From positions 6,696,001-6,760,000 of the forward strand of contig NZ_JAUSUZ010000001.1 in assembly GCF_030813715.1 (NCBI RefSeq): a stretch of DNA of 64,000 nt, given 5' to 3'. This DNA comes from Catenuloplanes indicus. GTDB lineage: Bacteria; Actinomycetota; Actinomycetes; Mycobacteriales; Micromonosporaceae. Below are positions 41,221 to 51,195 of the stretch, piece after piece. The notes under the pieces were generated by a model. It did no database searches and had not been told where the DNA came from. It saw nothing but the letters and a program-made list of their open reading frames with translations. Position 1 is the stretch's first letter. Every line of letters starts with the position of its first letter. The translations under genes and the position numbers were made by a program.

Positions 41221-41589
41221 ATGACCGCGAGCGTCATCGCGGGCCGGACGAGGGGCTGGTGCGTCGCGGACCTCAAGGGCCGCGACGAGGTGCTGGCCTA
41301 CACCGGTGGGATCTTCGCGAGATTCGATCCGCTGGTCTGGCGCGGCCACGAGTGGACCGTGTCGCCGGACGGGCGGGCGGTGTTCTTCCACGGCGTCGGC
41401 GACATGGTCGTCGCGCGCATCGGACGGCCGTACCGGAACACGTACACGATGCGGTTCGACGTCGAGGACGGCCGGGTCGTCCGGATCGCCGAGTACGGGA
41501 ACGCGCTCATGTTCGCCGGCCTGGATGTCCGGCCGAACCGCACGGAACTGCGCGCCCTGCTCCGGGCGGTCCGGCGTCCGGTTCGCTGA
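41221..41589 (+). CDS. SnoaL/NTF2-like protein (short)
   Basis: 122 residues. The pattern FHGVGDMVVARIGRPYRNTYTMRFDVEDGRVVRIAEYGNALMF (read in parts, about 60-102) is the second half of the NTF2-like cone-shaped fold used by SnoaL-type proteins. The first half is shorter than usual, so an upstream start outside the present ATG or a degenerate N-terminus is possible. Role unknown; such proteins act as small isomerases or as ligand-binding modules. Confidence 0.65.
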   Translation: MTASVIAGRTRGWCVADLKGRDEVLAYTGGIFARFDPLVWRGHEWTVSPDGRAVFFHGVGDMVVARIGRPYRNTYTMRFDVEDGRVVRIAEYGNALMFAGLDVRPNRTELRALLRAVRRPVR

Positions 41590-41592
41590 CCG

Positions 41593-42201
41593 TCACCGTT
41601 CCGCGGCGACGGCCGCGAGCATGGCGTGCGGGCGGTGGCCGTCCTCGGCGGGGCGCTGGAGGCGGTCGGTCTCGGTGAAGCCGGCGCGGGCGAGGCGGTC
41701 GGACATCTCGTCCACCGGGTAGCGGTAGGCGGTGGTGACCTTGTGGTCGAACGCCTCCGTCTCCGGGCCCTCGAAGAAGCCCAGCACCAGCGTGCCGCCG
41801 GGCGCCGTGACCCGGCGGAATTCGGTGAGCACCCGGTGCAGGTCCGGCGGCGGCAGGTGGATCAGCGAGTAGAACGCCAGCAGGCCGGCGACGGAGTGGC
41901 CGGCGGCGTCCAGCGCGTCCAGCGAGCCGAGCCGGTAGCGGCCGTCCGGGTGGGTGGCGCGCGCGTGCGCGATGAACGCCGGGACCAGGTCGATGCCGGT
42001 CGCGTCCGCGCCGAGCGCGCGGAGGTGGGCGGTGAGGTGGCCGGGGCCGCAGCCGAGATCGAGCACCGGGCCGCGGTGACCGGCGAGGTGCCGGCCGATG
42101 AACGCGAGGTCGTCCGCGTGCACCCGGTCGGCGGCACCGAAGAGTGCGATGTAGAGGTCGGCGACGGCCGTGTACGACCGCCGGATCCGCTCGGTGTCCA
42201 C
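41593..42201 (-). CDS. Class I SAM-dependent methyltransferase
   Basis: 202 residues. SAM motif I is VLDLGCGPGHLTAHL (about 46-60), then GIDLVPAFIAHA, and LLAFYSLIHLPP as motif IV. It belongs to the UbiE/Methyltransf_11-like group. The acceptor is unknown. It starts 29 bases from the nucleotidyltransferase gene on the other strand. Confidence 0.85.
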   Translation of the reverse strand: MDTERIRRSYTAVADLYIALFGAADRVHADDLAFIGRHLAGHRGPVLDLGCGPGHLTAHLRALGADATGIDLVPAFIAHARATHPDGRYRLGSLDALDAAGHSVAGLLAFYSLIHLPPPDLHRVLTEFRRVTAPGGTLVLGFFEGPETEAFDHKVTTAYRYPVDEMSDRLARAGFTETDRLQRPAEDGHRPHAMLAAVAAER

Positions 42202-42230
42202 GGCCGGACTATATCGGCGACCATGGGGCG

Positions 42231-42899
42231 ATGGATCCGATGAAGGACGCCGGAGATCTCGTCGCCGATCGTTTTCCCGGAGCGACCTGGGCCATCCTCA
42301 CCGGCAGCGTGCTCGGCCCGTACCGTACCCCGGGATCTGATCTTGACGTGGTGGTGATGCGCGGTGACGGGCCCGGCTATCGGGAGAGCCTGTACTTCCG
42401 CGGCTGGCCGGTGGAGCTGTTCGTGCACACGCCGGCGAACCTGGAGCGGTTCATGGCCCGGGAGCTGGCGGCGCGCAAGCCCAGCACGCACCGGATGATC
42501 GCGCACGGCGCGGTGCTGCGCGGCGATCCGGGTGACCTGCCCGCGCGGTGCGCCCGGGTGCTCGCGGCCGGGCCGCCGCCGTTGACCGGCGCGGAACGGG
42601 AGCGGATCCGGTACGGGCTGACCGACCTGCTCGACGATCACGCGCACGCGACCGACCCGGGCGAGCGGGCCGTGATCGGCACGACGCTGTGGCTGGAGAC
42701 CGCGCGGGCGGCGCTGGCGTTCGCCGGCCGGTGGCTCAGCACCGGCAAGTGGCTGCTCCGTGACCTGCGGGAACTCGATCCCGCACTGGCCGCCCGCTGG
42801 CTGGCCGCCCGGGACGACCCGGCCGCGGTCGCCGGGCGGGTGCTGGCCGCGGCCGGTGGCCCGCTGTTCGACGGCTACCGGGTGGCGGCGCCGGACTGA
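42231..42899 (+). CDS. Nucleotidyltransferase-fold protein
   Basis: 222 residues from ATG 42231. The motif LTGSVLGPYRTPGSDLDVVV (about 24-43) is the GS...DxD signature of the polymerase-beta-like nucleotidyltransferase fold, with both metal-binding aspartates present. An alpha-helical C-terminal domain of about 130 residues follows. It may transfer a nucleotide to a small molecule or protein; the target is unknown and no HEPN partner gene is adjacent. Confidence 0.78.
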   Translation: MDPMKDAGDLVADRFPGATWAILTGSVLGPYRTPGSDLDVVVMRGDGPGYRESLYFRGWPVELFVHTPANLERFMARELAARKPSTHRMIAHGAVLRGDPGDLPARCARVLAAGPPPLTGAERERIRYGLTDLLDDHAHATDPGERAVIGTTLWLETARAALAFAGRWLSTGKWLLRDLRELDPALAARWLAARDDPAAVAGRVLAAAGGPLFDGYRVAAPD

Positions 42900-42972
42900 C
42901 GGCGTTTCGAGTGGATTTGCGCGGGTATGCGATAGCGCTGTCCACGGAACATTCGGGGGAAAGGCGTGGCTC

Positions 42973-43623
42973 ATGGACGCGGTTGACGCGATCAAGCAGG
43001 ACCACCAGCGGATGGAGGAGGTCTTCGCGCGGCTGGAGGCCGGGGACGGGGACCGGCGGGCGCTGCTGACCGAGGTCGAGAACCGGCTGGAGGCGCACTC
43101 GCTCGCGGAGGAGCAGGAGGTGTACCCGGCGATCAAGAAGGCGGCGCCGGACGAGGCTGACGAGGTCGACCACGGGTACGACGAGCACTCCGAGGCCGAG
43201 TCGCTGCTGCACAAGGCGCAGAGCCTGGTCGACTCGCCGGACTTCGACGACGCGCTGCAGGAGTTCCTCGAGGCGGTGCGGCACCACGTCAGCGAGGAGG
43301 AGAACGAGATCCTGCCGGCGCTGGCGGACGCGGTCGACGACGCGGAACTGGAGCGGCTCGGCGCGGCCTTCGAGGCGAAGCGGCGCGAGGAACTGCGCGA
43401 GTCCGGCCTCGACGAGGACGACGAGGAGCACGGCGCGGCCACGGATCTCGACGAGATCAGCGGCACGGCGTCCGGCATCACCGCGGCCGGCGGGGACGGC
43501 GCGTCGGCGGATCTGGGCGAGATGACGCGGGCGGAGCTCTACGAGGAGGCGAAGCGCGCGGAGGTGCCGGGGCGCTCGCACATGAGCAAGGACGAGCTGA
43601 AGGACGCGCTCCAGCACACGTGA
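42973..43623 (+). CDS. Hemerythrin-domain protein with C-terminal Rho-N-like motif
   Basis: 216 residues from ATG 42973. The N-terminal 125 residues form a four-helix hemerythrin HHE domain with ligand histidines in IKQDHQRMEEVF, RLEAHSLAEEQEVYP, GYDEHSEAESLL and VRHHVSEEENEI. It probably binds a di-iron centre, for oxygen or nitric oxide sensing or iron storage. After an acidic, disordered linker the last 35 residues (MTRAELYEEAKRAEVPGRS then MSKDELKDAL) resemble the Rho-N/SAP-like helical motif. It ends 7 bases from the convergent restriction-helicase gene. Confidence 0.88.
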   Translation: MDAVDAIKQDHQRMEEVFARLEAGDGDRRALLTEVENRLEAHSLAEEQEVYPAIKKAAPDEADEVDHGYDEHSEAESLLHKAQSLVDSPDFDDALQEFLEAVRHHVSEEENEILPALADAVDDAELERLGAAFEAKRREELRESGLDEDDEEHGAATDLDEISGTASGITAAGGDGASADLGEMTRAELYEEAKRAEVPGRSHMSKDELKDALQHT

Positions 43624-43630
43624 CCCGGCC

Positions 43631-45523
43631 CTACCGCCGGCGGCGGTAGGCGGCGGCGATGAGCTCGGCCAGCGCGTCGGTGGCCCGGTCGGCGGCGGCG
43701 GTGTCCCAGCGGGCACCGCCGCCGCTGCCGTCGCCGCCGTTGCCGTCGGGCGTCGCGGAGCGGCCGGCGAGGTAGGCGCCGGCCAGGCGGGTGGCCTCGG
43801 CGACCTCGGCGATGGTGGCCTCGACCAGGGGGAGGGCGAGCAGGCGGTCGGTGAGGTCCTGGACGGCTTCGGGATGGTCCCGCCGGTGCGGCCGGCCGTC
43901 GATCAGGAGACCGGCGGCGCTATCGGCACCACCGCTGCCCGCGCCGTCGATCAGGAACCGGGCGGTGTTGCCCGCGCTGCCGGTATCGGCAGCGCCGAGG
44001 CCCTCTACGCCCCCGGCGCCGATGGCGTAGGCGGCCCCGGTGGGAATCGCGGCCAAGGAGAACCGGGCGGCCCGCAGCGGCACCGGCGCCTTCCCGTCCG
44101 GCGCTTCCCCGTCCGGCGGCGGCACCGGCTCGATCGGCGTCCGGGCCGCGGTCAGCGCCCGGTCGTAGCCGCTGATCCGCAGCAGCGGCGCCGCGCCGAC
44201 CGTGAGCGTGGCCTCGTCGCCCGCGTGCGCGACCGTCCCCCGGGAACCCGGCGCGATCGCGGCGCGCAGCTCGTCCGTACCGGCGAGCAGCTCGCGGTAC
44301 GACTCGTGGGTCAGCACGTCGACGGCGTCGACCGCGGGCACGCCGACCCGGCGGCCGTAGGGCAGGCGCAGGCCGCGGCCGAGGACCTGTTCGGTGAGCG
44401 TCTCCGAGGCGAGCGCGCGCAGCGCCAGGATCACGCCGACATTGGGCACGTCCCAGCCGGAGCTGAGCTTGTCGACCGCGACCACCGCGCGTACCGGTGA
44501 ATCTGTCTCCGACACGCGGGCCAGCGCGCGCAGCGCGTCGTCGCTCGACCTCGACGTCACCAGCAGCACCCGCCCGTCGCCCGGCAGCAGGCCGGCCAGC
44601 ACGTCCGCGACCTGCGCGGCCTCGTTGACGACCCGGCACACCACGAAGATCAAAGGCGTCACCGGGGGTACGCCGTGCGCCGCCGCCCACGCGTGCCAGG
44701 CGACCTCCTTGGCCGCCCGCAGCCGACACGCCTCCCACAGCCGCCCCTCCCGATCCGCCGCCGCGGGATGATCCGGTGCGGCGGGGCGGTCGGGCGCCGT
44801 GGGGTGGTCGGGCGCGGCGGGGTGGTCGGGTGCGCCGACGAGCACCGGCACCGAGACCAGGCCGTCGGTGATCGCGGCGGCGAGCGGGTAGCGGAACACC
44901 ACCCGGTCCCGGTCGGCCCGGTCCGGCGTGGCGGTGAAACCGATCAGCGCGCGCGGCGCCAGGTCCCGGACCGCCGCGCCGAACGCGCGTGCCGCCTCCC
45001 GGTACACGTGGTGCTCGTCCGCGACCACCACCAGGTCGTCCGTCTCCGCGAGCCGTTGGTAGAGGCCGGCGCCGAGCGTCTCGTCCACCGCGCGCAGCCG
45101 GCGGTTGACCGTGGCGCCCGGCCGGATCAGCTGCTGCACCGTGAAGACGTATAGCGTCAGCCCGTCTTGCGGCGGCGCCGGCCCGGTCACGACCGAGACC
45201 GGATGGTCCGCGCCCGGCACGAAGCGCGGATGCCCGGGCGTGAAGTTGCCGATCGTCTTGTCCCGGATCGCGGTGCCGGGCGTGACGATCAGGACGTGCC
45301 GAACGCCGCGTTCGGCCAGGTAGTCCACCAGCGCGGCGCTCACGTAGGACTTGCCGACGCCGGTGGCCAGCTCGCAGACCACCTCGCGCCCGTCGCCCGG
45401 CGCCACCGCACGGGCCGCCGCGGCCAGCGCGGCCGCGTTCGGCGCCCGCAGGTCCATCGCGGCCGCGATCTGCGCGACCAGCCCCGCGTCGTACGGCAGC
45501 CAGTCGCTCACCGCACCACCCAC
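43631..45523 (-). CDS. Type III restriction enzyme-like DEAD/DEAH helicase (Res)
   Basis: 630 residues. Helicase motifs in order: Walker A ELATGVGKS (about 52-60), motif II VVADEHH, motif III GFTATPDR, motif V VDKLSSGWDVPNVG, and motif VI EQVLGRGLRLPYG. These match Res subunits of type III systems. The region after about 450 has no clear PD-(D/E)xK nuclease motif that I can point to. An insertion of four APDHPA-like hexapeptides interrupts it near residue 235. It is downstream of the methyltransferase gene in the same direction, 34 bases apart, and forms a candidate restriction-modification pair. Confidence 0.83.
   Translation of the reverse strand: MGGAVSDWLPYDAGLVAQIAAAMDLRAPNAAALAAAARAVAPGDGREVVCELATGVGKSYVSAALVDYLAERGVRHVLIVTPGTAIRDKTIGNFTPGHPRFVPGADHPVSVVTGPAPPQDGLTLYVFTVQQLIRPGATVNRRLRAVDETLGAGLYQRLAETDDLVVVADEHHVYREAARAFGAAVRDLAPRALIGFTATPDRADRDRVVFRYPLAAAITDGLVSVPVLVGAPDHPAAPDHPTAPDRPAAPDHPAAADREGRLWEACRLRAAKEVAWHAWAAAHGVPPVTPLIFVVCRVVNEAAQVADVLAGLLPGDGRVLLVTSRSSDDALRALARVSETDSPVRAVVAVDKLSSGWDVPNVGVILALRALASETLTEQVLGRGLRLPYGRRVGVPAVDAVDVLTHESYRELLAGTDELRAAIAPGSRGTVAHAGDEATLTVGAAPLLRISGYDRALTAARTPIEPVPPPDGEAPDGKAPVPLRAARFSLAAIPTGAAYAIGAGGVEGLGAADTGSAGNTARFLIDGAGSGGADSAAGLLIDGRPHRRDHPEAVQDLTDRLLALPLVEATIAEVAEATRLAGAYLAGRSATPDGNGGDGSGGGARWDTAAADRATDALAELIAAAYRRRR
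44765..44836 (-). repeat. Four 18-bp tandem repeats inside the helicase gene
   Basis: Units begin at 44765, 44783, 44801 and 44819 and code for Pro/Ala-rich hexapeptides (APDHPA, APDRPA). They keep the frame. The insertion sits between the two helicase lobes and is likely a flexible linker of variable length. Confidence 0.85.
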
Positions 45524-45557
45524 CGGCGCCAGAGCAGGCCGGCCCGCCGGATGCCGG

Positions 45558-47318
45558 TCATCGGGTCACCCGCCGGTGCCTTAACAGATCGTCCGGTGCC
45601 TTCAGCACGCGTGAGCCCGGCCGCAGCGTGCGCAGCAGCGCGGCCGTGCCGGGGAGCACGGCCCGGCCGACGATGGTGACCGTCTCGTCCGCGCGCAGTG
45701 CTGCCACGGCGTCCGCCGCGACCCGGTCGTCGACCACGCCGTCCGCGACCGCGAGCCGGGTGCGTCCGCGGACGCCGCTGAACGGGCCGTGCGGCAGCAC
45801 CCGGAAGCCGAGCTGTGCCGCGACGAACTCCGGCGGCAGCGCGTCCAGCAGCAGCCGCCCGCCGGCGAGTGCGTAGCGCGCGGGGGCGACGGCCAGCGCC
45901 CGGAAACCGCCGCCGCCGGACCACTCGCGCACCACCGTGCGGCGGGTCCGGGACGCGTGGCCGAGCCGCCGGTGCAGCACGCCGAGCGCGTCCGCGCCGA
46001 CGCCGTCCAGCAGGCCGGCACCCGCGAGAGCCGCCACGGTACGCCGTGCGGCCGCCACCTCGGCGGGCGTGACGCCGTCCGGCAGCGGCTCGGCGGGCGA
46101 GACGATCTCGTCGCGGGTGACGCCGCCCGGGTCCGCGCCGTCCACCACGGTCCGCAGCCGGGGGAGTGTGAACGCGGCGACCGTGGCCGCGCTCTGCTCG
46201 ACCGCGACCCAGCGGCGGCCCAGCTTGTGCGCCACGGCCGCGGTGGTGCCGGAGCCGGCGAACCCGTCCACCACCAGGTCGCCGGGGCAGGTGGCGATCT
46301 CGATGATCCGGCGCAGCAGCGGCTCCGGCTTCGGCGTGGCGAACGGTTCCGCGCCCGGGAAGAGCCGGCGCAGGTGGTCGCGCTTGGCGTCCTGGTTCGT
46401 GCCCACCTCGTCGGCCGGCCACCAGGTGCGTGGCACCAGGCCGGGCTGCACCTCGTGCCGGTACCGCTTGATCACCGGCAGGCTGTCGCCGGTGCGGCCG
46501 AACCAGACCCGGCCCTCCGCGCGGGCCCGGTCCAACGTGGCCGGGCTGAACCGCCAGTACGACCCGGCCGGCGGGCGGACCACGCGGCCGGACGGCAGCT
46601 CGACCGCGAACCGGTTGCGCTCGCTGCCGCTCTTCGCGGTGCCGTTGTCGCCCTGCAGCCACGGACCGCGCGGGTCGCCGTCCGGGTTCCGGTACCGCCC
46701 GTCGACCAGCGCGGTGCGCGGCAGCAGGTTCCGTACCGTGCGCCAGCCGGGGCCGGACGGTGCGTAGACGTGGATGTAGTCGTGCGCGGAGGACAGGTCG
46801 GTGTCGTTGCGGCGGCCGCGGTCCTTCTCCCAGACCACGGTGCCGACGAACGCGGACCGGCCGAGGACCTCGTCCAGCAGCACCTTGCAGTACGCGCTCT
46901 CCGCGTCGTCGAGATGCACCCAGAGTGAGCCGTCCGGCGCCAGCAGGTCGCGGGCCAGCAGCAGCCGTTCGCGCATCATGGCCAGCCAGATCGAATGGTC
47001 GAGGCCGTCGTCGTACTGCGCGAAGGTCTGCCCGGTGTTGAACGGCGGATCGAGATAGACCAGCTTGGCCGCGCCCCGGTAGGCCGGTGCCCACTCCGGG
47101 ATGCGGGTCAGCGCACGCAACGCGTCCCGGCAGTCGCCCTGGATCAGCAGGTTGTCGCGCGGCCCGCCGGTGACCTCGCCGACCCGCGCGGTCTCGCCGA
47201 GCAGCCGCACCTCGGCCAGGCGCGGATCCCCCGGATCCACCCACGAGTAGCCGCCGTTTCCGTCGCACAGCAGTGCCCGGTCCCGATGGACCCAGGAAAG
47301 GTGCAGGCGACCGCTCAC
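45558..47318 (-). CDS. Type III-like DNA methyltransferase (Mod)
   Basis: 586 residues. The catalytic motif IV is DPPFNTG (about 90-96) and the SAM-binding FxGxG motif is FAGSGTT (about 353-359). The order motif IV then I is the beta class used by type III Mod subunits. A target-recognition domain of about 200 residues lies between. It modifies adenine or cytosine at an unknown site and protects host DNA from the Res helicase encoded downstream. The C-terminal 150 residues are specific to this family. Its start is unambiguous in context but has no strong ribosome binding site. Confidence 0.87.
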   Translation of the reverse strand: MSGRLHLSWVHRDRALLCDGNGGYSWVDPGDPRLAEVRLLGETARVGEVTGGPRDNLLIQGDCRDALRALTRIPEWAPAYRGAAKLVYLDPPFNTGQTFAQYDDGLDHSIWLAMMRERLLLARDLLAPDGSLWVHLDDAESAYCKVLLDEVLGRSAFVGTVVWEKDRGRRNDTDLSSAHDYIHVYAPSGPGWRTVRNLLPRTALVDGRYRNPDGDPRGPWLQGDNGTAKSGSERNRFAVELPSGRVVRPPAGSYWRFSPATLDRARAEGRVWFGRTGDSLPVIKRYRHEVQPGLVPRTWWPADEVGTNQDAKRDHLRRLFPGAEPFATPKPEPLLRRIIEIATCPGDLVVDGFAGSGTTAAVAHKLGRRWVAVEQSAATVAAFTLPRLRTVVDGADPGGVTRDEIVSPAEPLPDGVTPAEVAAARRTVAALAGAGLLDGVGADALGVLHRRLGHASRTRRTVVREWSGGGGFRALAVAPARYALAGGRLLLDALPPEFVAAQLGFRVLPHGPFSGVRGRTRLAVADGVVDDRVAADAVAALRADETVTIVGRAVLPGTAALLRTLRPGSRVLKAPDDLLRHRRVTR

Positions 47319-47430
47319 AAATTGATTACCCTAGCCGTACCAGCGGCAGGTTTTTGCCCGGAAACGCGCAATCGCGCAGCAGATGAACGCCGAGTCGGCT
47401 TTCCGTCCAGTGCGGGTAAAGGCGTTGACC

Positions 47431-48855
<1,425 letters not shown>

Positions 48856-48897
48856 CCTTCTTCGGTGCGATGCGGCCGGCGTCCGCGGTGCGGTGCG

Positions 48898-49122
48898 TCA
48901 GGTGGTCCGGCGGATGGCGGCGACCCGGGCGAGGACCTCGCGCTCCTTGATCTCACGGCCGTCGTCGGCGAGCTGGATGCCGCGCAGCTGGATCCAGTCG
49001 CGGCGCTGGCCCGCGCCGATCGCGGTTATCCGGAGCGTGAGCGTGCCCAGTCCGTAGCAGTAGTCGGGCTCCGGGATCTGGACGGTGTCGCCGATGCGCA
49101 GGGGTGCCGATGGGCCGGTCAC
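48898..49122 (-). CDS. Small conserved hypothetical protein
   Basis: 74 residues from GTG 49122, preceded by AAGGAG at good spacing; a longer frame from 49206 lacks such a site. The sequence is an all-beta SH3-like domain (IGDTVQIPEPDYCYGLGTLTL with one conserved-looking YCYG, read in parts). The C-terminus EREVLARVAAIRR is basic. Resembles small actinobacterial proteins of unknown function; no partner gene is obvious. Confidence 0.6.
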   Translation of the reverse strand: MTGPSAPLRIGDTVQIPEPDYCYGLGTLTLRITAIGAGQRRDWIQLRGIQLADDGREIKEREVLARVAAIRRTT

Positions 49123-49245
49123 GGCAGCCAGCTCCTTCGAGGTGCCGGGAACCGCCGCACGGTGGGCGCGGCAGGCTGTCGGAGGGTTCTGTGGATACAG
49201 CGCCAAACGACCCAGCAGCGCCCGGGTGATCGGAGGGACTGACGC

Positions 49246-49902
49246 CTAATCGGGGGACGACGGCCGCAGCACGGTGGCGTGCTTGGTGTCCGCGTTCTCC
49301 AGCGCACCGACCATCGGCACGTCGTATCCGGCGATCACGGTGAGCCGGCCGTGCGGCAGGTAGGCCCGGCCCGGGTCGCCGGCCAGCACGTCCGTGCCGC
49401 GCGCGGCGGCGCGTTCGAGGAACGCGAGCATGCGTGCGGACATCTCGCGGCTGTAGAAGACGTCGCCGGCGAGGAGCACGTCCACGTCCGGGCTCGCCGG
49501 AGCGGTCAATAGATCGTCGCCGTTCGGTGTCACCGTTCCATGTACCGCGTTCGCCCGGGCGTTGAGCGTGATGGCCGCGACCGCGTACGGGTCGATGTCG
49601 TTGGCGATCACCTGCCGGGCACCGGCGAGCGCGGCGGCGACCGCGACCAGCCCGGAGCCGGACGCGAGGTCCAGGACGGCCTTCCCGCGTACAATTTCCG
49701 GAAAATTCAGGATGTGGCGGGCGACGGCCTGACCACCGGCCCACGCGAACGCCCAGAACGGCGGCGGCTGGGAATCCCCGGTGTGCGACTCGGTGTGCTC
49801 CCACAGGGAGATCGCGTCCTGCGCCAGGTGCAGGCGTACCTCCGGCACGAACGGCACGGGCGCGAGCCGGGTGTGCGCCAGCACGAACTCGGTCGCGGAC
49901 AC
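49246..49902 (-). CDS. PrmA/ETFB-type protein methyltransferase
   Basis: 218 residues from GTG 49902 (VSATEFVLAHTRL). SAM motif I is AVLDLASGSGLVAVAAALAGA (about 77-94, read in part), then ANDIDPYA and LLAGDVFYS as the acceptor motif. The layout is that of the lysine methyltransferase group related to PrmA and ETFB-KMT, which often acts on protein lysines. The substrate protein is not known. It is divergent from the sugar dehydrogenase gene, 83 bases away. Confidence 0.8.
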   Translation of the reverse strand: MSATEFVLAHTRLAPVPFVPEVRLHLAQDAISLWEHTESHTGDSQPPPFWAFAWAGGQAVARHILNFPEIVRGKAVLDLASGSGLVAVAAALAGARQVIANDIDPYAVAAITLNARANAVHGTVTPNGDDLLTAPASPDVDVLLAGDVFYSREMSARMLAFLERAAARGTDVLAGDPGRAYLPHGRLTVIAGYDVPMVGALENADTKHATVLRPSSPD

Positions 49903-49985
49903 GGGGTTGGCCTCCAGGGGAACGGGAACCGAGCAGGCTCTCGGTGAACCGGGTAGGAAGAAGGAAACCACGCGGGAGGTCGGGC

Positions 49986-51143
49986 ATGACGCAGCGGGTA
50001 GGAACGAGCCTCGGGCTGGCGCTGATACTGGTGCTGGCGGCGGGCTGCACCGAGGACGAGCCCCCGGAGGCGGCCGCCACCACCGGCCCGCCACCGGCCG
50101 CGTCCGCGCCGGCTCCGGCTCCCAGCTCCGCGTCACCCGGCCCGAAGGGCCCGCCCGACCTCGGCGCGCAGCCGCGGGAGATGGCGACGGACCTCGAGGT
50201 GCCGTGGGGGCTGACGTTCCTGCCGGACGGTTCCGCGTTCGTCGCGGAGCGGGAGACCGCGCGGGTCCGGCACGTCCCGGCGAACGGCGGCGAGACGCGG
50301 GAGGTGTACGAGATCCCGGGCGTGGAGCCGGGCGGCGAGGGCGGCCTGCTCGGGCTCGCCGTCAGCCCGGACTTCGCGACCGACCGGTGGCTCTACGCGT
50401 ACTTCACGGCCGCGGACGACAACCGGATCGTGCGGGTGAGGGTGCGCGCGGACAACCGGGGCGTGGACGGCGACCCGGAGGAGATCTTCACCGGCATCGC
50501 GAAGGCGAACATCCACAACGGCGGCCGGATCGCGTTCGGGCCGGACGGCCTGCTCTACGTGGGCACCGGTGACGCGAACGTGAAGCCGCGCTCGCAGGAC
50601 CCGCGCAGCCCGAACGGCAAGATCCTGCGGCTCACGCCGGAGGGCGACGCCGCGCCCGGCAACCCCACCGAGGGTTCGCCGGTCTTCTCCCTCGGCCACC
50701 GGAACGTGCAGGGCCTGGCCTGGGACGCGGACGGCAAGCTCTGGGCGACCGAGTTCGGGCAGAACCGGCTGGACGAGGTCAACCAGATCGAGCCGGGCCG
50801 CAACTACGGCTGGCCGGACGTGGAGGGCGAGGGCGACACCGCGGACGGCAAATACACCAACCCCAAGGTCACCTGGGGTACGGCGGAGGCGTCACCGTCC
50901 GGGATGGCGATCGCCGGTGACACGATCTACGTGGCCGCGCTGCGCGGCGAGCGGATCTGGACCGTCCCACTGGACGGGCAGGACACCGGCGAGCCGAAGG
51001 CGGAGTTCGGCGGCGAGTACGGCCGGATCCGCACGGTGGCGATCGCGCCGGACGGCGCGCTGTGGCTGACCACGTCCAACACCGACGGGCGCGGCGACGT
51101 CCGCGACGGCGACGACCGGATCCTGCGCTTCCCGGCCGCATGA
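49986..51143 (+). CDS. PQQ-dependent sugar dehydrogenase-like lipoprotein
   Basis: 385 residues from ATG 49986, with CGGGAGG upstream. The lipobox is LVLAAGC (Cys about 22), followed by a Pro/Ala linker to about residue 60. The remaining 320 residues form the soluble glucose/sorbosone dehydrogenase six-bladed propeller: PWGLTFLPDG, GGEGGLLGLAVSPDF, HNGGRIAFGPDGLLYVGTGD (in parts), LGHRNVQGLAW, and RNYGWPDVEG. It oxidises a sugar outside the membrane with PQQ or a relative. Length and motif order are normal. A strong hairpin follows. Confidence 0.9.
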   Translation: MTQRVGTSLGLALILVLAAGCTEDEPPEAAATTGPPPAASAPAPAPSSASPGPKGPPDLGAQPREMATDLEVPWGLTFLPDGSAFVAERETARVRHVPANGGETREVYEIPGVEPGGEGGLLGLAVSPDFATDRWLYAYFTAADDNRIVRVRVRADNRGVDGDPEEIFTGIAKANIHNGGRIAFGPDGLLYVGTGDANVKPRSQDPRSPNGKILRLTPEGDAAPGNPTEGSPVFSLGHRNVQGLAWDADGKLWATEFGQNRLDEVNQIEPGRNYGWPDVEGEGDTADGKYTNPKVTWGTAEASPSGMAIAGDTIYVAALRGERIWTVPLDGQDTGEPKAEFGGEYGRIRTVAIAPDGALWLTTSNTDGRGDVRDGDDRILRFPAA

Positions 51144-51149
51144 ATGCGA

Positions 51150-51185
51150 GAACGCTCCGGGGGTACGCGTACCCCCGGAGCGTTC
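51150..51185. terminator. Bidirectional terminator (36-bp perfect palindrome)
   Basis: An uninterrupted inverted repeat centred at 51167/51168, arms of 18 bases beginning GAACGCTCC and CGTACCCCC. It fills the gap between the sugar dehydrogenase stop (51143) and the convergent serine hydrolase stop (51196). Short T-rich tails flank it. Confidence 0.85.
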
Positions 51186-51195
51186 TTCGCCGGTG

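Noticed and set aside
43637-43652. CTACCGCCGGCGGTAG-type palindrome as a terminator
   Set aside because: It lies inside the last codons of the helicase gene and is only short; natural in RRR-rich GC coding sequence.
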